A DNA stretch of 10,226 bases from Bermanella sp034112325 (lineage in GTDB: Bacteria; Pseudomonadota; Gammaproteobacteria; Pseudomonadales; Oceanobacteraceae). This document shows, one piece after another, positions 1 to 6,356 of the stretch (position 1 is its first letter; every line of letters begins with the position of its first letter). The position numbers and the translations under genes are program-made. The notes beneath the pieces are model-generated. The model made no database searches. It was not told the DNA's origin and saw only the letters and a list, made by a program, of their open reading frames with translations. The stretch spans positions 1 to 10,226 of the forward strand of contig JAWUVO010000109.1 in the NCBI GenBank assembly GCA_034112325.1. Reading direction: 5' to 3'.

Positions 1-1
1 G

Positions 2-868
2 TTAGGTATTCGATTCAGTGTTGAATCGTTAGATTTTGTGCAAGCGCTGGCTATTCGTATGTGGATCAGCCTGCTTATTTGCGGGCTGTTAATAAAAGTA
101 TTTTCGCTTACATTTAAGTGGAGTCGACCGGCTTTTCTTGGGTATTTTGCCGGTTCGGTTGCCATTACTGGTGCGATGCTTTGTGTTTACTGGGCGGCAT
201 TAACGTTACCGAGTGGTTTAATAGCCGTGTTGTGGGGAATCAGTCCACTGGTGATAAGCCTTTACAGTCGCTGGTTGTTACCTAACTCAGGATTAGACGC
301 TCGTCGTATAACATCTATTTTATTCGCAGTATTAGGGTTGTACATTATTTTCGCCCAAGGTATCGATGTGAGCGGTAATATGGTGGCAGCATTATTAGTG
401 TTAATGCTGGGGATTAATCTTCATGGCATCAGTTCAGTTATGCTGCAACATCAACAGTTAGTGAAAGGATATACGGCCGTGCACCCAATAGTGCAAACAA
501 CGGGGGCGTTATTAATTTCGGCACCTGTGTATGCCGTTTTATGGTGGGCGTTTAGTCCGCCGTTACCTAATGATGTATCGGTTAAGTCGATGTTTGCAAT
601 TGGCTACTTAGCGGTATTTGGCTCGGTATTAGGGTTTGTTGGATATTTTTATTTAATGAATCGTATGTCCGCAGCTAATGTTTCGTTAATCACGCTGATC
701 ACACCAGTACTAGCATTGATACTGGGTGCATATTTAGCGGATGAAAAATTAGAACTACAAACTCTGGCTGGAACGGTCGTAATTTTTTCAGCATTAATTA
801 TTTACCACTTGCAACATGTGCGTTTTATGCTGGGTAAAATACTTCGTTATTGCCTAAACAAAAGCTAA
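2..868 (+). CDS. EamA/DMT-family membrane transporter, 5' end cut by window edge
   Basis: This looks like an inner-membrane permease of the drug/metabolite transporter superfamily (two EamA repeats, usually ten helices and about 300 residues). The frame is open from base 2 with no stop before it. The first visible residues (LGIRFSVESLDFV...) continue the family pattern into the first helix, so the GTG at 38 is probably internal and only some 10-20 residues are missing. Hydrophobic segments run nearly throughout. The first repeat has WAALTLPSGLIAVLWGISPL; the second has LAVFGSVLGFVGYFYLMNRM followed by TPVLALILGAYLADEKLELQ and a last helix, the usual EamA ending with its acidic DEKL loop. The substrate cannot be told from sequence. 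It ends only 9 bases before a flagellar promoter, and I see no functional link to the flgPT genes. The family call is firm; the substrate is unknown. Confidence 0.88.
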   Translation, partial: LGIRFSVESLDFVQALAIRMWISLLICGLLIKVFSLTFKWSRPAFLGYFAGSVAITGAMLCVYWAALTLPSGLIAVLWGISPLVISLYSRWLLPNSGLDARRITSILFAVLGLYIIFAQGIDVSGNMVAALLVLMLGINLHGISSVMLQHQQLVKGYTAVHPIVQTTGALLISAPVYAVLWWAFSPPLPNDVSVKSMFAIGYLAVFGSVLGFVGYFYLMNRMSAANVSLITLITPVLALILGAYLADEKLELQTLAGTVVIFSALIIYHLQHVRFMLGKILRYCLNKS

Positions 869-876
869 ACAAATCC

Positions 877-903
877 TAAACATTTAACCTTGTAGGCCGA
901 TAT
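877..903 (+). promoter_or_regulatory. sigma-28 (FliA) flagellar promoter upstream of flgP
   Basis: TAAA at 877-880 is followed by 15 bases and then GCCGATAT at 896-903. The enterobacterial FliA consensus is TAAA-N15-GCCGATAA, so the -35 core and spacing are exact and the -10 matches 7 of 8. It lies between the transporter stop and flgP and points at flgP. A start site near 910 is expected, giving a leader of roughly 60 bases. The match is seen directly; late-class flagellar control is inferred from it. Confidence 0.78.
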
Positions 904-919
904 AACTTTCAACAATGGG

Positions 920-950
920 TGCAGTGCATCTAAAAATTAATGCATCTGCA
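920..950 (+). repeat. Bulged inverted repeat in the flgP leader
   Basis: TGCAGTGCAT (920-929) pairs with ATGCATCTGCA (940-950), leaving one unpaired base in the right arm and a 10-base AT-rich loop. It starts about 10 bases after the predicted sigma-28 start site and ends 11 bases before the AAGGAG ribosome-binding site (962-967). It could be a 5' mRNA hairpin, a regulator site, or a weak terminator for the transporter gene; only three T follow, so efficient intrinsic termination is doubtful. Confidence 0.5.
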
Positions 951-973
951 TTTAAAATTGAAAGGAGTACTAC

Positions 974-1603
974 ATGAAACGTCTAGCAGGATTGCTACTT
1001 GTAATGTCGTTGTTACCGTTGTCGGGTTGCAGCATGTTGAATTTTTGGGATGACGATGAAGAAGACGAGGTACAGAATGTTTCAAGTAATGGTTCTATGC
1101 TCACATCTGAAGCCACTCACGTTGATCCGGTTGCGCCATTAATTTTAAGAGTTGTTGGTTATGGTGCAATTAACCCTAAAGCTAAAGGTATGAGTACTGT
1201 TCAAAAGCGCCTCATGTCTATTAGAGCAAGTCGCCTTGATGCTTATCGTTCAATGGCCGAGCGAGTATATGGAACCAAAATCACAGGTAGTTCTACCGTG
1301 CGTGACTTAGTGGTTCAAAATGATGTGTTCCGTTCTTATGTTGATACTTTTATTCATGGTGCACGAGTCATCTCTACCGATGTATTGGAAGACGGCAGCG
1401 TTGAAACTGTATTAGAAATGGTGGTAGACGCAGGCTTTCGTAATTGTTTGGTCACTGAAAACTCAATGCGCTTTAATTCAGATTGCCGCACTGGTGTTAT
1501 GCACGGTGGTAAAACCGGTAGTAAAACTAGTAGTTATAGCAGTATTAATCGGGTGCAAAGCCAATCGGCTATACCCGAAACCAATCATTACTTTATAGAT
1601 TAA
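974..1603 (+). CDS. flgP: Flagellar assembly lipoprotein FlgP (LPP20 family)
   Basis: Outer-membrane lipoprotein needed for motility in Vibrio, where FlgP belongs to the ring structures around the polar flagellum. A short basic N-terminus and hydrophobic stretch lead to a lipobox LSGC with the lipidated Cys at residue 19. Ser at +2 favours Lol-dependent sorting to the outer membrane. An acidic run follows at residues 26-32 (DDDEEDE). The LPP20 core spans about 56-152 and contains the FlgP-like stretch RASRLDAYRSMAERVYG and then GSSTVRDLVVQND. The tail of about 55 residues is Ser/Thr/Asn-rich and holds Cys158 and Cys171, which might form a disulfide. At 209 residues it is longer than the roughly 140-residue Vibrio protein as I recall it. 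The ATG has a strong AAGGAG six bases upstream. flgT follows 104 bases later, and a FliA-type promoter precedes. flgO, the usual third partner, is not seen. Confidence 0.85.
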   Translation: MKRLAGLLLVMSLLPLSGCSMLNFWDDDEEDEVQNVSSNGSMLTSEATHVDPVAPLILRVVGYGAINPKAKGMSTVQKRLMSIRASRLDAYRSMAERVYGTKITGSSTVRDLVVQNDVFRSYVDTFIHGARVISTDVLEDGSVETVLEMVVDAGFRNCLVTENSMRFNSDCRTGVMHGGKTGSKTSSYSSINRVQSQSAIPETNHYFID

Positions 1604-1707
1604 CTTTTATAAATAATAAAAAGTAGATTTTAAAAATTAAGTAATAAAAATTAAATTTGTCTCGCAAGTTCTGTTGTCTGCGTTTAATTATGAAAAGGGA
1701 GGGCATG

Positions 1708-2904
1708 ATGAAATTAATTATCTCACTTGTGGCGATGTTATTAATCACGCCAGTTTCATTAAGTGCAGAAGTAATCTCTGTGGGTTCGGCAATTATGGGA
1801 AAAGACCTAATTGCAAGCCGTGACGATGCCATTCGTGATGCTTTGCGTCAGGCATCCTTGCAAGTGGGTGGATCAATTCATTCTTCGCAGATGCTGGTGG
1901 ATGGTCTAGTGACACAAGACCAAACCCAGTTAAAAACCAATGGTCAGTTTCGTCATGTACGAGTTCTAAACGAAAAATTACACAATGGTATTATAGAAGT
2001 TAAAATTCGAGCTGAAATAATTGAAGGTGGTCAGTGTAAAACTAATCAGGGTAATGGCTATCGTAAAGCCGTTGCAGTTGCGGGCTTTGCCTTACAAAAC
2101 CCTAAAGATGCGGTACTAGGTGGTTTTTATAATATAGAGCAAAGATTGTCAGGTGTATTATCTAAAACACTTAATGCGCGTCATCGTTTACATGCTATGG
2201 ACAGTGGTCATGTGCTGTTGTTTAGCAGCGTAGACCGTGCTCCGTCATCGCAAAATAATTTACAGCGCTTAACTAATGGTGTCGAGTTGGCAAAAGTACT
2301 GGGCGCACAATTTGTTATAAGCGGCGTAATTCGTGATTTAGCCATGATTAATCCAGACGCCAGTGTTGATAGCGTTTGGGATATTCCGCTAGATTCTATC
2401 GGCTTATCTAGAGACAAGCGCGATAGAAATTTTGTATTGGATGTTTATGTTCACGACGGTATAAGTGGTTCGCTGATGTTTCAAAATACCTATGCCACCA
2501 GTGGTCGATGGGAATACGACAACTATAAACGTACCGGTTTTGCCACACCTGAGTTTTGGAAAGTGGATTATGGCATGCAAGTTAAATCACTGTTGTCGAA
2601 AGTCGTTAACGATTTAAATCAAAATTTGGGTTGCCAGCCTTACATGGCTAAAATAATTCATACAGAAGGGGATTATGTGAAGGTTGATACTGGAGGCAGC
2701 GTTGGTATGCGTCCGGGGGACGAGCTAACGGTTTTTCGTACAAGCACGTTTTATAATTTAGACCAGGAAGCCATGACCCAACTAAAAGATACCAAGGTAA
2801 AGGCGACTATTACTCAAGTACAGCCAAAGTTTGCAATAGCTAAGTTAAATAAAACTCCTAGCCGATATGCTATTCAACGGGAAGACGTAATAGTTGCGTG
2901 GTAG
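1708..2904 (+). CDS. flgT: Flagellar H-ring protein FlgT
   Basis: Periplasmic protein that in Vibrio forms the H ring around the LP ring and helps stator assembly of the sodium-driven motor. Residues 1-20 are a signal peptide ending SLSA, with cleavage before Glu21. The FlgT N-terminal domain (about 22-108) has ASRDDAIRDALRQASLQVGG and then GLVTQDQ; a middle domain spans about 117-295 and a C-terminal beta domain about 320-398. Cys110 and Cys309 are the only cysteines of the mature protein. The 398-residue length fits the family. I chose ATG 1708 because AGGGAGG at 1696-1702 stands five bases before it; ATG 1705 is possible, while TTG 1657 or ATG 1690 would add a non-signal extension. The gap after flgP is very AT-rich and shows no clear promoter, so co-transcription with flgP is likely. 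It converges on glpE. Confidence 0.88.
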   Translation: MKLIISLVAMLLITPVSLSAEVISVGSAIMGKDLIASRDDAIRDALRQASLQVGGSIHSSQMLVDGLVTQDQTQLKTNGQFRHVRVLNEKLHNGIIEVKIRAEIIEGGQCKTNQGNGYRKAVAVAGFALQNPKDAVLGGFYNIEQRLSGVLSKTLNARHRLHAMDSGHVLLFSSVDRAPSSQNNLQRLTNGVELAKVLGAQFVISGVIRDLAMINPDASVDSVWDIPLDSIGLSRDKRDRNFVLDVYVHDGISGSLMFQNTYATSGRWEYDNYKRTGFATPEFWKVDYGMQVKSLLSKVVNDLNQNLGCQPYMAKIIHTEGDYVKVDTGGSVGMRPGDELTVFRTSTFYNLDQEAMTQLKDTKVKATITQVQPKFAIAKLNKTPSRYAIQREDVIVAW

Positions 2905-2905
2905 C

Positions 2906-2923
2906 AGCAGAGTTTATTCTGCT
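2906..2923. terminator. Possible hairpin terminator between convergent flgT and glpE
   Basis: AGCAGA (2906-2911) and TCTGCT (2918-2923) form a perfect 6-bp stem with a 6-base loop, starting two bases after the flgT stop and ending 12 bases before the glpE stop. Neither side has a proper T-run directly after the stem, so it is at best a weak intrinsic terminator. Its place in a 31-base convergent gap is the main support. Confidence 0.35.
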
Positions 2924-2935
2924 ATGGTAAAAACA

Positions 2936-3256
2936 TTAAACGTTTGTTTCAACTAGCTCAGGAAATGCAATTTTCCAAACTTCAAAACCACCGTCTAGAC
3001 TATAGGCTTGTTTGAATCCTTGCTCAAATAAATACTGAGCAGCACCTTGGCTAGAATTTCCATGATAACAGCACACCACAATGCTTTTATCATGGTCGCC
3101 AGTTTCTACCAACTTCCCAACACTATTATTATCCAGCAGCAATGCGTTGCTTATATGGCCAGAGAAATAACTATTAGGGTCACGAACATCAACAATAGTT
3201 AATGACTCATTATCTATTTTTTCTTTAAGTTGTTGAGCACTAATCCGTTGAAACAT
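2936..3256 (-). CDS. glpE: Single-domain rhodanese, thiosulfate sulfurtransferase GlpE
   Basis: Small cytoplasmic sulfurtransferase that moves a sulfane sulfur from thiosulfate to cyanide, or in the cell probably to thiol acceptors such as thioredoxin. At 106 residues it has the size of E. coli GlpE (108). The active-site loop CYHGNS is intact with catalytic Cys63, preceded by an extra Cys62. The entry motif IVDVRDPNSYFSGHI (21-35) and the ending SLDGGFEVWKIAFPE are typical of GlpE. The ATG has a modest AGG about eight bases upstream. It is the last gene of the lptD-glpE run, 45 bases after apaH, the same place as in Pseudomonas; in E. coli glpE lies instead in the glp region. Its physiological acceptor is not known from context. 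Confidence 0.93.
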   Translation of the reverse strand: MFQRISAQQLKEKIDNESLTIVDVRDPNSYFSGHISNALLLDNNSVGKLVETGDHDKSIVVCCYHGNSSQGAAQYLFEQGFKQAYSLDGGFEVWKIAFPELVETNV

Positions 3257-3301
3257 CTAATAACCTATTAATTTATATTATCGAATTTTGTGTTTACAAA
3301 G

Positions 3302-4108
3302 TTACATGTATTGTTTGAAAAAGGTACGAGTATCAACATTCATTAATGTCATTGGCCCGCCCCATACACAGCCAGTATCTAGCCCAGTAATTTGTGGATG
3401 GTCAAACAAGCCGTTAAGCGCGGCCCAGTGACCAAAAATAAGTTGTTTGTCTTTTAACTTATTGTCATATTCAAACCAAGGCTTATAGCCTTTTTTAGTG
3501 TCGATTTCAGTTTCTTTGTTTTCAAAGTCAAGTTCACCATTTTTACCTAAAAAGCGCATGCGTGTTAAGTAGTTAGTAATAACTCTTAAACGCTCCATAC
3601 CTTTTAAGTCATCGTCCCAGCAATCTGGCTCGTTACCGTACATCGCACGGTAAAACTTATAGTGTTGCTCGCTTTTTAATACCAGCTGTACTTCATCAGA
3701 CAGGGCCTTTGCTTTTTTTACGCTCCACATGGGAGGAATGCCTGCATGGCTCATAACTAAGTTTTTTTCTTTATCCCATTGTACTAGCGGTTGCTTGCGT
3801 AGCCACTTCAGAATTTTCTCTGCGTTTTCAGATGCCGCTATAGTCAGTAATTCACTTTCAGGCTTGACCTTTTTTTCACCATAGGCCACCGCCAGTAAAT
3901 GTAGGTCATGGTTGCCTAATACAACTTTAAGACTTTTGCGCATACTGTATAAAAATTCTAACGTGCCCAAGCTATCTGGTCCACGGTTTACTAAATCGCC
4001 AACACACCAAAGTTGATCTTGGCTTTGATCAAAATTAACGCGATCTAATAATTTTTTTAGAGGGTCAAGGCAGCCTTGTAAATCACCCACTGCAAAGGTT
4101 CTTCCCAT
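3302..4108 (-). CDS. apaH: Diadenosine tetraphosphatase ApaH (symmetrical)
   Basis: Cytoplasmic metallophosphatase that splits Ap4A symmetrically into two ADP, controlling dinucleoside polyphosphate levels and Np4-type RNA caps. Metal-site motifs appear in order: GDLQG (8-12), GDLVNRG (37-43) and GNHD (65-68), then SHAG and FGHWA later. The ending LDTGCVWGGPMT is typical. The first motif carries Gln where E. coli has His (GDVHG); as I recall, GDLQG is also usual in Pseudomonas-type ApaH. I prefer ATG 4108 (268 residues, MGRTFAVGDLQ), which matches family N-termini. A GTG at 4120 would add four residues; the only SD-like bases (AAGAG) lie about 12 bases upstream of the ATG, so the choice rests on homology. 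It follows apaG after 40 bases and precedes glpE by 45. All core motifs are present, so activity is expected. Confidence 0.95.
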   Translation of the reverse strand: MGRTFAVGDLQGCLDPLKKLLDRVNFDQSQDQLWCVGDLVNRGPDSLGTLEFLYSMRKSLKVVLGNHDLHLLAVAYGEKKVKPESELLTIAASENAEKILKWLRKQPLVQWDKEKNLVMSHAGIPPMWSVKKAKALSDEVQLVLKSEQHYKFYRAMYGNEPDCWDDDLKGMERLRVITNYLTRMRFLGKNGELDFENKETEIDTKKGYKPWFEYDNKLKDKQLIFGHWAALNGLFDHPQITGLDTGCVWGGPMTLMNVDTRTFFKQYM

Positions 4109-4148
4109 GGTCAGTCGCACTCTTAATGTGTTCTAGTAAATGTAAGTT

Positions 4149-4526
4149 TTAATGCAAGCTATTGGTAGCTGCCAATGTAAAGACTGGTATGCTGATGTCA
4201 AAGTACTCACCTTCGGCGTCAATCATTCTATAGCTACCTTGCATTGTTCCTACTGCGCTTTCCATTATGGTGCCGCTGGTATAAATATATTCTTCGCCTG
4301 GTTGAATCGTTGGTTGCTCACCAATTACCCCGTCACCTTTGACTTCAGTGGTTGCCAGTGTTTCACCATTAGTAATTACCCAATGGCGAGTTAGCAGCTT
4401 GGCGTGCGACTGACCATTATTTTTTATCGTCACTGTGTAGGCGTAAACAAATCGGCCTTCATCTGGCTTTGACTCAGATAAAAGAAAATAAGGTTCAACT
4501 GCAACACTAACGTTTGCATTAGCCAT
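4149..4526 (-). CDS. apaG: ApaG domain protein (Co2+/Mg2+ efflux-associated)
   Basis: Small single-domain protein with an immunoglobulin/fibronectin-III-like fold; E. coli (CorD) mutants affect cobalt resistance and magnesium efflux, but the biochemical role is unsettled. The 125-residue product equals the E. coli length. It carries the family signatures FVYAYTVTIKNNG, LLTRHWVITNG, the glycine-rich GDGVIGEQPTIQPGEEY (resembling a nucleotide-binding loop) and YTSGTIMESAVGTMQGSY, ending FDISIPVFTLA. ATG 4526 is chosen because it gives this length; the longer frame starts only with TTG at 4553 inside rsmA. Its start overlaps the rsmA stop by eight bases (ATGGCTAA), implying translational coupling. 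apaH follows, the conserved apaG-apaH pair. The identification is secure; the function is only partly known. Confidence 0.95.
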   Translation of the reverse strand: MANANVSVAVEPYFLLSESKPDEGRFVYAYTVTIKNNGQSHAKLLTRHWVITNGETLATTEVKGDGVIGEQPTIQPGEEYIYTSGTIMESAVGTMQGSYRMIDAEGEYFDISIPVFTLAATNSLH

Positions 4527-5337
4527 TGTTTTTCTCACTGTTTTCAAATACAAAGTCGGCGATCTTTACAAAGTCAGCTAGCGATAAACGCTCTGGACGT
4601 AATCCGGCGTCTATACCTAGGGCACTAAGCTGTTCGTCACTGATGGTTTTTTTCAAATTATTACGCAATGTTTTACGGCGCATAGAAAAACTTTGACGCA
4701 CAATATTCTCTAGCGTTTTATGGTTTTTTACTGGGTGCGGCAATATTTTATGTGGCACTAGACGTACAATTGCACTGTCTACTTTAGGCGCTGGCTGAAA
4801 GGCTTCTGGGCCCACATCAAACATATGTTGAACATCACAAAAATACTGGGCCATAATAGATAAACGGCCATAGTTATTTTCACCTGGTCCAGAAGCCATA
4901 CGCTGAACAACTTCTTTTTGCAGCATAAAATGCATATCCTGAACGGTGTCTGCATAACTCAGTAGGTGAAAAATAAGAGGGGTAGATATGTTGTAAGGTA
5001 AGTTACCCACTATTCTCAAAGGTCGTTCGTCCACTTTTAACGATTGAAAGTCAAACTGTAGCGCATCGGCTTCATTTACCACAAAACCGGCATGATTAAA
5101 GAATTTTACTTTTAAGCCTGGAATTAAATCACGGTCTAATTCTACTACGTTTAAGTGCCCTTCAGTGGCATCTAACAGGTGTTCGGTAATGGCGCCCATA
5201 CCGGGACCAATTTCTACCATGTTGTCGCCCACTTTAGGACGAATGCTTTTTACTATATTGCGAATGACGTTATCGTCGTGCAAAAAGTTTTGGCCAAAGC
5301 GTTTTCTGGCCTGATGGCCTTTGTGTGTTCGACTCAT
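4519..5337 (-). CDS. rsmA: 16S rRNA dimethyladenosine transferase RsmA (KsgA)
   Basis: S-adenosylmethionine-dependent enzyme that dimethylates two adjacent adenines (A1518 and A1519, E. coli numbering) in the 3' terminal hairpin of 16S rRNA, a late 30S assembly checkpoint. At 272 residues it matches E. coli (273). The N-terminus has ARKRFGQNFL (10-19), typical of KsgA. SAM motif I is VEIGPGMGAIT (41-51), the acidic residue of motif II is in VVELDRD (64-70), and the catalytic motif IV is NLPYNIS (112-118). The C-terminal part contains VRQSFSMRRKTLRNNLKK and LRPERLSLADFVKIAD, both conserved. ATG 5337 sits in an ATGA overlap with the pdxA stop and has AAGGA (5346-5350) eight bases upstream. No key residue is missing. 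Confidence 0.97.
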   Translation of the reverse strand: MSRTHKGHQARKRFGQNFLHDDNVIRNIVKSIRPKVGDNMVEIGPGMGAITEHLLDATEGHLNVVELDRDLIPGLKVKFFNHAGFVVNEADALQFDFQSLKVDERPLRIVGNLPYNISTPLIFHLLSYADTVQDMHFMLQKEVVQRMASGPGENNYGRLSIMAQYFCDVQHMFDVGPEAFQPAPKVDSAIVRLVPHKILPHPVKNHKTLENIVRQSFSMRRKTLRNNLKKTISDEQLSALGIDAGLRPERLSLADFVKIADFVFENSEKNNG

Positions 5338-6356
5338 ACTGCTGGTCCTTGTTTGGCGCTTTTACCGTTCTGTGAATTCAAATTACAGCTTGCCATTAGT
5401 TCGGCGTAATCAATTGCTGTGTAAAGGCTACCACTGTCTGCGGTTCCGGTTCCAGCTAGATCGAGTGCTGTTCCATGGTCTACCGAGGTGCGAATAATAG
5501 GCATGCCTAATGTAATGTTAGCCGCTTGTCCAAAGCCTTTGTATTTTAGTACAGGTAAGCCTTGGTCGTGGTACATAGCCAATACCACGTCACCTTGCTT
5601 TAATACCTTGTCGGTAAACAGGGTGTCGGCAGGCAGTGGTCCTATCAAGTTAATACCTTGAGCGCGAAGTTTGTCTAAAGTAGGTTCGATAACTTCAATT
5701 TCTTCGGTGCCCATATGACCGCCTTCACCTGCGTGAGGATTTAATCCGCATACTAGGATATTGGGGTTGGCTAGGCCAAAATATTGTTTTAGGTCGTTGT
5801 TTAAAATAGTTGTAACTTGAGAAATACGTTGTTCAGTAATGGCCACTGGCACATCTTTTAGCGGTAAGTGAGTTGTTACTAATGCCACCATTAAACCTTT
5901 TGTAGCCAGCATCATGACCACTCTTTCTGAGCCTGTGTATTGTTCTAAATATTCTGTGTGCCCAGTGAACGGAATACCAGCATCATTAATAACACCCTTG
6001 TGCACCGGCGCTGTGACCATCGCATCAAACTCACCGTCTAAACATCCTTGGGCTGCACAGGCAAGGGTTGCTAAAATATAAGGGCCATTAGCTGGGTTTA
6101 GTTTGCCAACTTGCTCAGGCTCTGCCAGTTGAATTGGCTTAACCCATATTTCACCGGCTAATGCCGGTGCTTTATCGGCTGGGTTGTAGGCCTTGATCGT
6201 TAATGGCAAACCTAAAACAGCTGCGCGGCGCTGCAATAATGCTGGGTCACAAATGGCTATAATCTGACTTGCATGGTTTTTTTGTGCAAGTTGCACTGTT
6301 AAGTCTGGACCTATGCCAGCGGGTTCGCCAACGGTTAGGGCTAGCCTATAGCTCAT
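5334..6356 (-). CDS. pdxA: 4-hydroxythreonine-4-phosphate dehydrogenase PdxA
   Basis: Oxidises 4-phosphohydroxy-L-threonine with NAD(P)+; the product decarboxylates to 3-amino-1-hydroxyacetone phosphate, which PdxJ uses for pyridoxine phosphate. The family start RLALTVGEPAGIGPDL is at residues 4-19. TGHTEYL (131-137) supplies substrate-binding His133 and Thr134. The divalent-metal histidines are His163 (TTHLPLKDV), His208 (LNPHAGEGG) and His263 (MYHDQGLPVLK), each three residues before the E. coli positions 166, 211 and 266. VDHGTALDLAGTG (292-304) closes the core. The short tail (NLNSQNGKSAKQGPAV) is unconserved. I chose ATG 6356 (340 residues; E. coli 329) over an upstream start at 6470, which lies inside surA and adds a non-homologous leader. 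It overlaps surA by 11 bases and the rsmA start by four. Confidence 0.97.
   Translation of the reverse strand: MSYRLALTVGEPAGIGPDLTVQLAQKNHASQIIAICDPALLQRRAAVLGLPLTIKAYNPADKAPALAGEIWVKPIQLAEPEQVGKLNPANGPYILATLACAAQGCLDGEFDAMVTAPVHKGVINDAGIPFTGHTEYLEQYTGSERVVMMLATKGLMVALVTTHLPLKDVPVAITEQRISQVTTILNNDLKQYFGLANPNILVCGLNPHAGEGGHMGTEEIEVIEPTLDKLRAQGINLIGPLPADTLFTDKVLKQGDVVLAMYHDQGLPVLKYKGFGQAANITLGMPIIRTSVDHGTALDLAGTGTADSGSLYTAIDYAELMASCNLNSQNGKSAKQGPAV

Noticed and set aside
1602..1623. Inverted repeat ACTTTT/AAAAGT just after flgP as a terminator.
   Set aside because: The stem is almost pure A-T with a 10-base loop and no T-run follows; such pairs are expected by chance in this AT-rich spacer.
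1593..1832. 79-codon open frame on the minus strand across the flgP-flgT gap.
   Set aside because: It overlaps the real flgT start in antisense and its C-terminal half is translated AT-rich spacer; no domain is seen.
4152..4394. 80-codon open frame on the plus strand.
   Set aside because: It lies wholly antisense to apaG, has no recognisable motif or ribosome-binding site, and apaG is certain.
5179..5409. 76-codon plus-strand open frame over the pdxA/rsmA junction.
   Set aside because: It is antisense to two well-supported genes and has no homology that I recognise.
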